Assembly: GCF_003045775.1 (NCBI RefSeq)
Contig: NZ_PXNS01000001.1
Span: 124,001 to 188,000 of the forward strand
DNA length: 64,000 nucleotides
Direction: 5' to 3'
From: Halomonas litopenaei
Lineage (GTDB): Bacteria > Pseudomonadota > Gammaproteobacteria > Pseudomonadales > Halomonadaceae
Shown here: piece by piece, positions 26,209 to 35,307 of the stretch
How the letters are laid out: each line of letters starts with the position of its first letter
How positions within the stretch are numbered: the stretch's first letter is position 1
Notes under the pieces: generated by a model
Databases searched by the model: none
The model's input: the letters and a program-made list of their open reading frames with translations, nothing else
Told to the model about the DNA's origin: nothing
Position numbers and translations under genes: made by a program

Positions 26209-27576
26209 ATGAGCAACAAACTCGATCAGATCGAAGCCCGCGTGCGTGGTGCCGTCGAGGATGACCCCGAACAGGGCGTCTTTCGCTGCCACCGCAGCAT
26301 GTTCACCGACCCCGAGTTCTTCGAGCTCGAGATGAAGCACATCTTCGAGGGCAACTGGCTGTTCATGGCCCACGAGAGCCAGATCGCCGAGCCCGGTGAC
26401 TACTTCACCCTGAACATGGGGCGCCAGCCGGTGGTCATCACTCGCGACAAGGAGGGCGAGCTTCATGCCCTGATCAACGCCTGCGCCCACCGCGGTGCCA
26501 CCATCTGCCGTCGCAAGCAGGGCAACAAGGGCACCTTCACCTGTCCCTTCCACGGCTGGACCTTCAAGAACGACGGGCGTCTGCTCAAGGCCAAGAACGA
26601 GAAGGCCGGCGCCTACCCGGACGCCTTCAAGCAGGACGGCTCCCACGACCTCAAGCGCCTGCCCAAATTCAGCAATTACAAGGGCTTCCTGTTCGGCAGC
26701 CTGAGCGACGACGTCATGCCCATCGAGGAGTACCTGGGCGAGACCATGAAGGTCATCGACAACATCGTCGACCAGGCCCCGGAAGGTCTCGAGATCCTGC
26801 GCGGCACCTCGTCCTACACCTACACCGGCAACTGGAAGCTGCAGGCCGAGAACGGCGCCGACGGCTACCACGTCAGCACCGTGCACTGGAACTACGCCTC
26901 CACCATGGACCGTCGCAACTACGACGAAGGCGGCACCAAGGCGGTGGACGCCGACGGCTGGTCCAAGTCCAAGGGCGGTTTCTACTCCTACGAGAACGGC
27001 CACATGATGCTGTGGACCCGGCTGCTCAATCCCGAGGTGCGTCCGGTCTACGAGCACAAGGAGCGCATCGAGAAGGAGCTGGGCGAGGCCCGCGCCGACA
27101 ACATCGTCAACCAGACCCGCAACCTGTGTCTGTACCCCAACGTCTATCTGATGGACCAGTTCTCGACCCAGATTCGGGTGCTGCGTCCGCTGGCTGTGGA
27201 CCGTACCGAGGTCACCATCTACTGCTTCGCGCCCAAGGGTGAATCGGCGGAGAACCGTCGCGTGCGCATCCGCCAGTACGAGGACTTCTTCAACGTCAGC
27301 GGCATGGGCACGCCGGATGATCTGGAAGAGTTCCGCGGCTGCCAGAACGGCTACAACGGTGCCCTGGCCGAATGGAATGACCTGTCGCGTGGCGCCAAGC
27401 AGTGGATCGATGGTCCCGACGAAGACGCCAGCGCCATCGACATGAAGCCGCTGAAGAGCGGTGCCTCGCCGGAGGACGAAGGCCTCTACGTGCTGCACCA
27501 CCAGCACTGGGTCGAGGAAATGCTGCGCGCCATCGACAAGGAACGCAGCCAGTTCATCGCCACGGCCTCAGCCTGA
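26209..27576 (+). CDS. benA: Benzoate 1,2-dioxygenase large (alpha) subunit
   Basis: A 455-residue ring-hydroxylating dioxygenase alpha subunit. The Rieske cluster ligands are Cys92, His94, Cys112 and His115 (CAHRG, CPFHGW). The mononuclear iron site is His221 and His226, with bridging Asp218 (NGADGYHVSTVH). It forms an alpha3-beta3 oxygenase with BenB, converting benzoate to the 1,2-cis-diol carboxylate with electrons from BenC. Toluate dioxygenase XylX is the close alternative; linkage to catA and benD-benE fits benzoate. GAGAGGAG lies upstream. Confidence 0.94.
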   Translation: MSNKLDQIEARVRGAVEDDPEQGVFRCHRSMFTDPEFFELEMKHIFEGNWLFMAHESQIAEPGDYFTLNMGRQPVVITRDKEGELHALINACAHRGATICRRKQGNKGTFTCPFHGWTFKNDGRLLKAKNEKAGAYPDAFKQDGSHDLKRLPKFSNYKGFLFGSLSDDVMPIEEYLGETMKVIDNIVDQAPEGLEILRGTSSYTYTGNWKLQAENGADGYHVSTVHWNYASTMDRRNYDEGGTKAVDADGWSKSKGGFYSYENGHMMLWTRLLNPEVRPVYEHKERIEKELGEARADNIVNQTRNLCLYPNVYLMDQFSTQIRVLRPLAVDRTEVTIYCFAPKGESAENRRVRIRQYEDFFNVSGMGTPDDLEEFRGCQNGYNGALAEWNDLSRGAKQWIDGPDEDASAIDMKPLKSGASPEDEGLYVLHHQHWVEEMLRAIDKERSQFIATASA

Positions 27577-27599
27577 ATCCTGCGGAAAGGAGACGAATC

Positions 27600-28088
27600 A
27601 TGAGCATCAGCTATCACGACATCCAGGCCTTTCTTTATCGCGAAGCACGCCTTCTGGACGAACGCGAGTGGGACGAGTGGCTGACCCTGTACCACAAGAA
27701 GGCCGAGTTCTGGATGCCCTGCTGGGACGACGACGACACCCTGACCGGTGACCCGAACAGCGAGATCTCGCTGATCTACTACCCCAATCGGGAAGGGCTC
27801 GAGGATCGCGTCTATCGGATCAAGACCGAGCGCAGTGGCGCCAGCACGCCGGAGCCGCGCACCACCCACCAGATCACCAATATCGAGGTGATGAAGGAGG
27901 AGGGCGACAGCCTGGAGGTGCGCTTCAACTGGCACACCCTGAGCCACCGCTACAAGCAGACCGACAGCTACTTCGGGGTGTCTTTCTACACCCTGGACGT
28001 GTCCGGTGACAGCCCGCTTATCACGCGCAAGAAGGTGCAGCTCAATAACGATTATATCCACCAGGTCATCGACGTTTATCACATTTAA
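27600..28088 (+). CDS. benB: Benzoate 1,2-dioxygenase small (beta) subunit
   Basis: A 162-residue beta subunit with a cone-shaped NTF2-like fold (YHDIQAFLYREARLLDEREWDEWLTLY is the family start). It has no cofactors and stabilises the alpha3-beta3 hexamer. GGAAAGGAG precedes the ATG at 27600. It lies 23 bp after benA and 20 bp before benC, clearly one operon. Confidence 0.94.
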   Translation: MSISYHDIQAFLYREARLLDEREWDEWLTLYHKKAEFWMPCWDDDDTLTGDPNSEISLIYYPNREGLEDRVYRIKTERSGASTPEPRTTHQITNIEVMKEEGDSLEVRFNWHTLSHRYKQTDSYFGVSFYTLDVSGDSPLITRKKVQLNNDYIHQVIDVYHI

Positions 28089-28108
28089 GTCGGTGAAGGA
28101 GAACGACC

Positions 28109-29128
28109 ATGAGCTTCACCATCGCGCTCAACTTCGAAGACGGGGTGTCGCGCTTTATCGACTGCAACGAGGGCGAGACCGTCCTCGATGCGGCCTACCG
28201 CAACAAGGTCAACCTGCCGATGGACTGCTCCGACGGCGTCTGCGGCACCTGCAAGTGCCACTGCGACCAGGGCGAGTTCGAGCTGGGTGACGAGTACATC
28301 GACGAGGCGCTGTCCGACGAGGAACTGCACGAGGGGCAGGTGCTGACCTGCCAGATGGTGCCGTCCTCGGACTGCGTGCTGTCGGTGCCGGTGGCCTCGA
28401 CGATATGCAAGACCGAGGTCGACAGCCGTGCCTCCACGGTGGTCCACGTCGAGCCCTTGTCCGAGGACTCCATCGAGCTTGCCATCGATATCGAAGGCGA
28501 GCCGCTGAACTTCCTGCCGGGGCAGTACGTGCACCTGGAGGTACCGGGCTGTGGTGAGCACAGAAGCTATTCGTTCAGCTCGCTGCCGGGGGAATCCCGC
28601 GCCAGCTTCCTGATCCGCAATGTGCCGGACGGGCTGATGAGCGGCTATCTGGCGGACAAGGCCAAGGCCGGTGACGCCATGGCGGTGACCGGCCCCATGG
28701 GCAGCTTCTACCTGCGCGCCATCCAGCGCCCGATCCTGATGCTGGCCGGCGGCACCGGGCTTGCACCCTTCCTGTCGATGCTCAAGCAGCTTGCCGCGCT
28801 CGAGGCCCAGGGCGAGGGAGCAGACCAGCCGATCCACATGATCTATGGCGTGACCAAGGACGATCATCTGGTCAAGTGCGAAGAACTCGACGCGGCGGTC
28901 GAGGCGCTGCCCGACTTCGACTACCTGACGGTGGTCGCCGACGAGGACAGCAGCCACGAGCGCAAGGGCTACGTCACCCATCACATGGACCCGCAGAAGC
29001 TGCATGACGGCGACGTCGACGTCTACCTGTGCGGCCCGCCGCCGATGGTGGACGCGGTGCTCAAGCACTTCGACCAACAGGGCATCAAGCCGGCGAGCTT
29101 TCACTACGAAAAGTTCACGCCCAACTGA
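28109..29128 (+). CDS. benC: Benzoate 1,2-dioxygenase reductase
   Basis: A 339-residue electron-transfer protein. The N-terminal plant-type 2Fe-2S ferredoxin domain (residues 1-95) has the cysteines of CSDGVCGTCKC plus a later Cys (VLTCQM). An FAD domain follows with RSYSFSS near residue 152, then an NAD(H) domain with MLAGGTGLAPFLSML near residue 211 and CGPPPMVDAV near residue 308. It carries electrons from NADH to BenA. Operon order benA-B-C is as expected; the next gene, however, is a transporter gene rather than benD. Confidence 0.95.
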   Translation: MSFTIALNFEDGVSRFIDCNEGETVLDAAYRNKVNLPMDCSDGVCGTCKCHCDQGEFELGDEYIDEALSDEELHEGQVLTCQMVPSSDCVLSVPVASTICKTEVDSRASTVVHVEPLSEDSIELAIDIEGEPLNFLPGQYVHLEVPGCGEHRSYSFSSLPGESRASFLIRNVPDGLMSGYLADKAKAGDAMAVTGPMGSFYLRAIQRPILMLAGGTGLAPFLSMLKQLAALEAQGEGADQPIHMIYGVTKDDHLVKCEELDAAVEALPDFDYLTVVADEDSSHERKGYVTHHMDPQKLHDGDVDVYLCGPPPMVDAVLKHFDQQGIKPASFHYEKFTPN

Positions 29129-29280
29129 CGCGCCCTGCCCCGAAGCAGATCCGGCAAGGGAGACCTTTCGCCCTTGCCGACAAGAGACAGCCGACAACCG
29201 ACAGCCACAGGCCGGGGCGTCCGGTCGACCGAGAGCCCCGCAATCTCATAACGATAATCACAACCTGACGAGACATGATC

Positions 29281-30570
29281 ATGGCCAAGCTCACTATCGA
29301 TAAAAACCTCAACACCGATAACACGCCCAGCACCGATAACACGCCCACCACCGATAACACGCACCGCCGCCGCCAGGCTTCCCAGTCATCCCGGCGCCTT
29401 GGCCCGCTTGCACGGTCGCTGCAGGCCGCGACCCTGGCGCTGGCCGGCGCCGCCCTGTCCACCCAGGCCCTGGCCGAGCACGACGTCAAGCTCGGGCTGA
29501 TGCTGCCGTACTCCGGCACCTACGCCGCACTGGGCGAGTCCATCACCAATGGGCTGAAGCTCGCCATCGAGCAGGAGGGCGGCAGCCTCGGCGGTCATGG
29601 CGTCGAGTACGTGACCCTGGACTCCGAGGCCAACCCGTCCAAGGCGCCCCAGAACATGAGCCGCCTGGTCAAGGGTGATGGCGTCGACGTGGTCATCGGT
29701 CCGGTCCACTCCGGCGTCGCCATGGGCATGCTGCGGGTGGCCAAGCAGACCGGCGCCATCACCATCATTCCCAACGCCGGACTCGAGGCGGCCACCAACC
29801 AGCTGTGCATGCCCAACGTCTTCCGTACCTCGTTCAGCATGTGGCAGAACAGCTATCCCATGGGTCAGGTGGCCTATGACCAGGGCCATCGCAAGATCGT
29901 CACCATCACCTGGGACTACGCCGGCGGCAAGGAAGACCTGGCCGGCTTCGAGCAGGCCTTCACCGATGCCGGCGGCGAGATCGTCGAGCAGATCCTGGTG
30001 CCGTTTCCGAGCACCGAGTTCCAGACCTACCTGGCGCAGATCGCCAGCATCGCCCCGGACGCCGTCTACACCTTCTTCGCCGGTGGTGGCGGGGTCGGCT
30101 TCGTGCGGGACTACGCCGCTGCCGGGCTCAACGACAGCATTCCGCTGTATGGCTCGGGCTTCTTGACCGACGGCAACCTGGGGGCTTTGGGTGAGGCCGC
30201 CAACGGCGTACAGACCACCATGCACTACGCCGAGACCCTGGATACCCCCCAGAACCAGGCCTTCGTCTCGGCCTACCAGGAAGCCTACGGCGAGGCCCCG
30301 GACACCTACGCGGTGCAAGGCTACGACGCCGGCAAGCTGCTGGCCCAGGCCTACGCCTCGATTGACGGCGAGCCCGACCGCGAGGCGCTGATCGCGGCGC
30401 TGGAAGCGGTAGAACTCGACAGCCCGCGCGGCCCGGTGAGCTTCTCGGCCTCCCACCACCCGATCCAGAACGTCTACCTGCGCGAGGTAAGGGACGGCGA
30501 GCACCACGTCACCTCGATCGCCAGCGAGCAGCTGGAAGTTCCTGACAGCGCCTGCCCGATGAAGAGCTGA
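29281..30570 (+). CDS. Periplasmic substrate-binding protein of a branched-chain-type (HAAT) ABC importer, probably for benzoate or another aromatic acid
   Basis: A 429-residue solute-binding protein of the Leu/Ile/Val-binding fold: mature start HDVKLGLMLPYSGTYAALGES, then VDVVIGPVHSGV and the hinge sequence VQGYDAGKLLAQAY. The export signal is odd: about 40 polar residues with three copies of a Thr-Asp-Asn-Thr repeat come before the hydrophobic helix (SLQAATLALAGAALSTQALA). No in-frame ATG, GTG or TTG lies closer to the signal, so the long N-region seems real; ATG 29275 is an alternative start. It lies between benC and benD, so benzoate or a related aromatic acid is the likely ligand, by inference from position only. 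Confidence 0.82.
   Translation: MAKLTIDKNLNTDNTPSTDNTPTTDNTHRRRQASQSSRRLGPLARSLQAATLALAGAALSTQALAEHDVKLGLMLPYSGTYAALGESITNGLKLAIEQEGGSLGGHGVEYVTLDSEANPSKAPQNMSRLVKGDGVDVVIGPVHSGVAMGMLRVAKQTGAITIIPNAGLEAATNQLCMPNVFRTSFSMWQNSYPMGQVAYDQGHRKIVTITWDYAGGKEDLAGFEQAFTDAGGEIVEQILVPFPSTEFQTYLAQIASIAPDAVYTFFAGGGGVGFVRDYAAAGLNDSIPLYGSGFLTDGNLGALGEAANGVQTTMHYAETLDTPQNQAFVSAYQEAYGEAPDTYAVQGYDAGKLLAQAYASIDGEPDREALIAALEAVELDSPRGPVSFSASHHPIQNVYLREVRDGEHHVTSIASEQLEVPDSACPMKS
29313..29366. repeat. Three 18-bp tandem repeats in the 5' coding end of the binding protein
   Basis: Units at 29313, 29331 and 29349 share CACCGATAACACGC. They encode the repeated Thr-Asp-Asn-Thr stretch in front of the signal peptide. 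Slippage in this tract changes the length in steps of six residues without a frameshift. Confidence 0.85.
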
Positions 30571-30660
30571 GGCGACCTTCGTTCACCGCGTCAATGACCT
30601 CGCCGAGGTGCCCGCGAATACCGGGCGCTCTCGGGCGGGCCAACGCCAAAGGAGTTCTTC

Positions 30661-31521
30661 ATGGACCTTGCCTTCTTCGGGGTGCAGCTGCTCAACGGCT
30701 TTCAGTACGGCCTGCTGCTGTTCCTTATCGCCAGCGGCCTGACGCTGATCTTCGGCATCATGGGCATCATCAACCTGGCCCACGGCGCCATGTACATGAT
30801 CGGCGCCTACCTGGCCTTCGACCTGACCCAGCGCCTCGGCAACTTCTGGCTGGCGATCCTGATCGCGGTGCCCATCGCGGTGCTACTGGGGCTGGTCATC
30901 GAGCGGCTGTTTCTCGACACCCTGTACAAGCGTGACCACCTCTACCAGGTGCTGTTGACCTTCGGCCTGATCCTGGTGCTCAACGAGGCCCAGCGCATCA
31001 TCTGGGGCGGCGACGTCCACTCGGTGGCGCTGCCGGAGCCCTTTACCGGCGCCATCGCCCTGACCGACAACCTGCAGTACCCGGTCTATCGGCTGTTCGT
31101 GGCGGCGGTGTGCCTGGTACTGGCGGGGGCCATCTACTGGATCATCCGCCACACCCGGCTCGGTATCGTGATCCGCGCCGGCGCCGTCAATCGCGAGATG
31201 GTCGAAGGGCTCGGCATCAATATCCGCACCCTGTTCACCTTGATCTTCAGTGTCGGCGTGGCCCTGGCGGCCTTCGCCGGGATGATGGCGGCGCCGCTGT
31301 CGTCGATCACGCCGGGCATGGGTGACTCGATCTTGATCACCTGCTTTGTGGTGGTGGTCATCGGCGGCATCGGCTCGATCAAGGGGGCCTTCTTCGGCGC
31401 GCTGTTGATCGGCATGGCCGAGACCTTCGGTCCGGTGCTGATCCCGAGTCTCGCCAGCATGCTGATCTACCTGATCATGGCGCTGGTGCTGTTGATCAAG
31501 CCGCGCGGCCTGTTCGCCTGA
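30661..31521 (+). CDS. ABC importer permease, LivH type
   Basis: A 286-residue inner-membrane protein with about eight helices and the LivH start QLLNGFQYGLLLFLIASGLTLIFG, plus the INLAHGAMYMIGAY motif common to HAAT permeases. A GGIGSIKGAFFGALLIG loop near residue 238 contacts the ATPase. Second gene of the importer, 90 bp after the binding protein. Confidence 0.9.
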   Translation: MDLAFFGVQLLNGFQYGLLLFLIASGLTLIFGIMGIINLAHGAMYMIGAYLAFDLTQRLGNFWLAILIAVPIAVLLGLVIERLFLDTLYKRDHLYQVLLTFGLILVLNEAQRIIWGGDVHSVALPEPFTGAIALTDNLQYPVYRLFVAAVCLVLAGAIYWIIRHTRLGIVIRAGAVNREMVEGLGINIRTLFTLIFSVGVALAAFAGMMAAPLSSITPGMGDSILITCFVVVVIGGIGSIKGAFFGALLIGMAETFGPVLIPSLASMLIYLIMALVLLIKPRGLFA

Positions 31522-31612
31522 GACCCGACGACAATCACCCTCCGCTCGGGCATCCCTTGCCGCCTGATCGGACCCCTTTGCAGACGGGACACCCGTCTGG
31601 AGGAGAAACACC

Positions 31613-32707
31613 ATGTTGCATCGATATCCCAAGCGCGTGACGGTCCTGCTGCTGGCGGGCCTGGCGCTGCTGATCGCCTATCCGGCCTGGGGGCCGGCGG
31701 TATTCGGGGAGTCCAGCGCCTTCTTCATGGAGAAGCTGACCCTGATGCTGATCTTCGCCCTGTTCGCCGTCAGTCTCGACCTGCTGGTCGGTATCCTTGG
31801 CCTGGTCAGCCTGGGCCATGCGCTGTTCTTCGGCCTGGGGGCCTACACCCTGGCGATGGCCAGCCCCGACTTCAGCGCCGCCTCGCTGTGGTGGATGCTG
31901 CCGCTGGTGATGCTGGTCTCCGGCCTGGTCGCCGCCATCGTCGGCCTGCTGGTGCTGCGTACCAAGGGCATCTTCTTCATCATGACCACCCTGGCCTTCG
32001 GCCAGATGCTGTTCTACACCGTCAGCACCTCCAGCATGACCGGCGGTACCGACGGCGTCTTCATCATGTTCCGGCCGAGCCTTGCCATGGGCGAGACGCC
32101 GCTGATCGACCTCGACAACCCGCTGACGTTCTTCTACTTCTGCCTGGCGCTCCTGGTAGCGGTCTATCTTATCCTGCGCGCGCTGACCCGTTCCCACTTC
32201 GGCCAGGTGCTCGACGGCATCCACGACAACGAGCACCGCATGCAGGCGCTGGGCTACGCCACTACCGGATACAAGCTGATCGCCTTCGTGGTTTCGGCGA
32301 TGATCGCCGGCGTCGCCGGCATGCTGGCGGCCATGCAGTACGGCTTCGCCAACCCGGCCCAGCTTGGCTGGCACCACTCCGGCGAGGTGCTGATGATGGT
32401 CATCCTCGGCGGCATGGGCACCATCTTCGGGCCGATCCTCGGCGCCTTCGCCTACGAACTGCTGCTGTACTTCTACGAGCACCTGACCAACCACTGGCCG
32501 ATCCTGATGGGCCTGACCATCATCGTCGCGGTGCTGGTGCTGCCCAAGGGCATCGCCGGGCTGCTGCTCGACCCGCCGGGGCGCCAGGCCTCGCTGCTGG
32601 GGCGGCTTGGCGGTGGCAAGGACAACTTGGCGAAGGGCAGACAGACTTCCGCCTCCGACAGCGACGGTAAAAGCGTCGGCAAAAGCGCCGGGGAGGTGTC
32701 CTCATGA
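31613..32707 (+). CDS. ABC importer permease, LivM type
   Basis: A 364-residue permease with about ten helices and the LivM features LVSLGHALFFGLGAYTLAM and GGMGTIFGPILGAFAYELL. It pairs with the LivH-type protein. The last 35 residues or so are a hydrophilic Ser/Asp/Gly/Lys tail that is not part of the fold. It overlaps the next ATPase gene by 4 bp (ATGA at 32704). The ribosome site GGAGGAG is strong. Confidence 0.9.
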   Translation: MLHRYPKRVTVLLLAGLALLIAYPAWGPAVFGESSAFFMEKLTLMLIFALFAVSLDLLVGILGLVSLGHALFFGLGAYTLAMASPDFSAASLWWMLPLVMLVSGLVAAIVGLLVLRTKGIFFIMTTLAFGQMLFYTVSTSSMTGGTDGVFIMFRPSLAMGETPLIDLDNPLTFFYFCLALLVAVYLILRALTRSHFGQVLDGIHDNEHRMQALGYATTGYKLIAFVVSAMIAGVAGMLAAMQYGFANPAQLGWHHSGEVLMMVILGGMGTIFGPILGAFAYELLLYFYEHLTNHWPILMGLTIIVAVLVLPKGIAGLLLDPPGRQASLLGRLGGGKDNLAKGRQTSASDSDGKSVGKSAGEVSS

Positions 32708-33525
32708 GCAGCATGCTCAAGACCCGCGGGCTGACCCGCAGCTTCGGTGGCCTGCTGGCGGTCAATGACGTCGACTTCGAGGTCGAGCAGGGCGAGATCC
32801 ACGCCATCCTCGGCCCCAACGGTGCCGGCAAGAGCACTCTGATCAACCTGCTGTCCGGCGAGATTCCGCCGACCCGCGGCGAGATCGAGTATCGCGGCAG
32901 CGCGATCCAGGGCAAGAAGGCCCACCAGGTCGCCCGACTCGGTATCGGTCGCAGCCACCAGAAGACCAACATCTTTCCGCGGCTGAGCTGTCTGCAGAAT
33001 TGCCAGCTGGCCGCGCGTATCCACCACGGTGGCGTCATCGGCAGCTGGCGCTCGCGCCGGCGGGCCCGCGAAGTCGATGAGCGGGCGCTGGCCGCGCTGG
33101 ACACCTGTGGTCTGGTGACCCGGGCCCATACGGTGTCCTCCGGCATGAGCTACGGCGAGCAGCGCCAGCTGCAGATCGCCATGGTGCTGGCGACCCAGCC
33201 ACAGCTGATGCTGCTGGACGAGCCGATGGCCGGCATGGGCCGGGAGGAGACCGACCAGGTCGCCGACCTGCTCAAGCGGCTGTCTCGCGACTACACCATC
33301 GTGTTGATCGAACACGACATGGACTCGGTGTTCCGCCTGGCCGATCGCATCACCGTGATGGTCGACGGTTGCGTGCTGGAAAGCGGCGACACCGAGAGCA
33401 TTCGTGCAAGCGAAACGGTGCGTGACGTCTATCTGGGACGTCACGACAACAGCGAGGACAGTCGCCCGAACAGCGATAGCGTCGATATCGGCAACGGCTC
33501 CAGCAATAGCGAGGTGACGTCATGA
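32704..33525 (+). CDS. ABC importer ATPase, LivG type
   Basis: A 273-residue ATPase with Walker A GPNGAGKS, a SSGMSYGEQRQ signature loop, Walker B LMLLDEPMAGMG and an H-loop histidine (IEHDM). Residues about 240-273 form a Ser/Asn/Asp-rich tail beyond the normal end. It overlaps the next gene by 4 bp. Confidence 0.9.
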   Translation: MSSMLKTRGLTRSFGGLLAVNDVDFEVEQGEIHAILGPNGAGKSTLINLLSGEIPPTRGEIEYRGSAIQGKKAHQVARLGIGRSHQKTNIFPRLSCLQNCQLAARIHHGGVIGSWRSRRRAREVDERALAALDTCGLVTRAHTVSSGMSYGEQRQLQIAMVLATQPQLMLLDEPMAGMGREETDQVADLLKRLSRDYTIVLIEHDMDSVFRLADRITVMVDGCVLESGDTESIRASETVRDVYLGRHDNSEDSRPNSDSVDIGNGSSNSEVTS

Positions 33526-34292
33526 ATGTGGCGATCAAGGAGGCAGGAACGCAACGGGTGGACGCTGCCGAGGATGTCGAGTCGCCGTTGATCGAGGCCA
33601 CCGGCCTGCACACCTTCTACGGCGAAAGCCATGTGCTGCACGGGGTGGATCTGACCCTCAGAGCCGGCGAGACGCTGAGCCTGCTCGGTCGCAACGGCAT
33701 GGGCAAGACCACCACCTTGAAGTCGATCCTCGGCTTTGTGCCGCCGCGCCATGGCGAGGTGCGGATCATGGGGCTGGATACTCGCAAGCGCCGTCCCTGG
33801 CAGATCATTCGTCAGGGCATCGGTTATGTGCCCGAAGGGCGGGGCATCTTTCCCGGTATCAGCGTGCGCGAGCATCTGGTGATGGCCGCACGTCCGGGGG
33901 CTGACGGTCGCACCGATTGGGACATCGAGCGGGTGCTGGACACCTTTCCCCGGCTCAAGGAGCGCATCGGCCACGATGGTTCGCTGCTGTCCGGCGGCGA
34001 GCAGCAGATGCTGTCGATCGGTCGCGCGCTGATGCTCAACCCGCGCCTGTTGATTCTCGACGAGGCTACCGAAGGGCTGGCGCCGCTGATCCGCGACGAG
34101 ATCTGGTCGATCCTGCGCACCATCAAGGCCTCGGGCATCGCCAGCATCATCGTCGACAAGAACATCGACAACCTGCTCGAGGTGGGCGACCGCCACCTGT
34201 TGATCGTCAAGGGCAAGGTGGTGTTCGACGGTGACAGCCAGGCGCTGAGGGCCGATCCCTCGATCCTCGATACCCACCTCGGTGTGGGCTGA
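33522..34292 (+). CDS. ABC importer ATPase, LivF type
   Basis: A 256-residue ATPase with Walker A GRNGMGKT, signature LLSGGEQQM, Walker B LLILDEATEGLAP, and the LivF-type AEGLAP context (here TEGLAP). About 25 extra residues precede the normal start (LIEATGLHTFYGESHVLHGVDL). With LivG it powers the importer. benD follows after 53 bp, keeping the whole set in one direction with benABC. Confidence 0.9.
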   Translation: MNVAIKEAGTQRVDAAEDVESPLIEATGLHTFYGESHVLHGVDLTLRAGETLSLLGRNGMGKTTTLKSILGFVPPRHGEVRIMGLDTRKRRPWQIIRQGIGYVPEGRGIFPGISVREHLVMAARPGADGRTDWDIERVLDTFPRLKERIGHDGSLLSGGEQQMLSIGRALMLNPRLLILDEATEGLAPLIRDEIWSILRTIKASGIASIIVDKNIDNLLEVGDRHLLIVKGKVVFDGDSQALRADPSILDTHLGVG

Positions 34293-34345
34293 GGCCACGC
34301 CGTGGCCACTTCACCCACCGCATCCGACAGCAGAAGGACAGCAAC

Positions 34346-35119
34346 ATGAAGCGATTCGAAGGACAGGTGATGCTGATCACCGGCGCCGCCCAGGGGATCG
34401 GTCGGCGTCTGGCCGAGCGGGCCGGCGACGAGGGCGCTGCCCTGGTGCTGGTCGATCGCGCCGAACATGTCCACCAGGTGGCCCGCGAGCTTGGCGAGCA
34501 GGGAGTCGAGGTCCTTGCCCTGAACGCCGATCTGGAAACCTGGGAGGGCGCCGAGAGCGCCATCAAGAGCGCCATCGAGCGCTTCGGGCGACTGGACGTA
34601 CTTGTCAACAACGTCGGCGGGACCATCTGGGCCAAGCCCTACACCCACTACAGCCCGGAGCAGGTCGAGGCCGAGGTGCGTCGCTCGCTGTTTCCGACGC
34701 TGTGGTGCTGTCGCGCGGCGCTGCCCCACCTGATCGACAGCGGCGGCAATATCGTCAACGTCTCCTCGGTGGCCACCCGCGGGGTCAATCGGGTGCCCTA
34801 CGCTTCAGCCAAGGGCGGGGTGAACGCCATGACCGTGGCGCTGGCCATCGAGATGGCCGAGCACGGCGTACGGGTCAATGCCACCGCCCCCGGCGGCACC
34901 GAGGCGCCGCCCCGGCTGACGCCGCGCAACGCCGAGCCCCAGAGCGAACAGGACAAGCTGTGGTACCAGCAGTTGATCGACCAGACCCTGGCGTCGAGCC
35001 TGATGCACCGCTACGGCACCCTGGACGAGCAGGTCGGGCCGATCCTGTTTCTGGCCTCCCGCGACGCCAGCTATATCACCGGCACGGTGGTGCCGGTGGC
35101 CGGCGGCGACCTGGGCTAG
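34346..35119 (+). CDS. benD: cis-1,6-Dihydroxycyclohexa-2,4-diene-1-carboxylate dehydrogenase
   Basis: A 257-residue short-chain dehydrogenase. The NAD site is TGAAQGIG near residue 15, the NNVGG motif follows near residue 90, the catalytic serine is in VSSVAT and Tyr/Lys in YASAKGG. It oxidises and decarboxylates the benzoate diol to catechol. BenD features include the GGTEAPPRLTPRN loop. In most genomes it follows benC directly; here five transporter genes (about 5 kb) come in between. A good terminator lies after it (35201-35227). Confidence 0.93.
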   Translation: MKRFEGQVMLITGAAQGIGRRLAERAGDEGAALVLVDRAEHVHQVARELGEQGVEVLALNADLETWEGAESAIKSAIERFGRLDVLVNNVGGTIWAKPYTHYSPEQVEAEVRRSLFPTLWCCRAALPHLIDSGGNIVNVSSVATRGVNRVPYASAKGGVNAMTVALAIEMAEHGVRVNATAPGGTEAPPRLTPRNAEPQSEQDKLWYQQLIDQTLASSLMHRYGTLDEQVGPILFLASRDASYITGTVVPVAGGDLG

Positions 35120-35200
35120 CCGGTTGATGCCGCGTGACGTGGACCCACCTTGCATCCCGCTGTACCTGCGGGACGGCGTGGTGAATCTTGTATCCTCCTT

Positions 35201-35227
35201 GGCCTGGCCGCGTGCCGGGCCTTTTTT
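35201..35227 (+). terminator. Rho-independent terminator after benD
   Basis: GGCCTGGC and GCCGGGCC pair (one T-G) around CGCGT, followed by TTTTTT, 82 bp after the benD stop. It marks the end of the long cat/ben/ABC/benD unit and sets benE apart. Confidence 0.85.
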
Positions 35228-35307
35228 GTCTTCCGTCGACGTCGCCGGGGGACCCACCAGGTGACATTCCTGGCCGTACATCGACGCCATCATCAAGGAG
35301 CCAGCCC

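Noticed and set aside
25948..27507. Long open frame antisense to benA
   Set aside because: Shadow frame, Val/Gly/His-rich, no start signal; benA has Rieske and iron-site residues.
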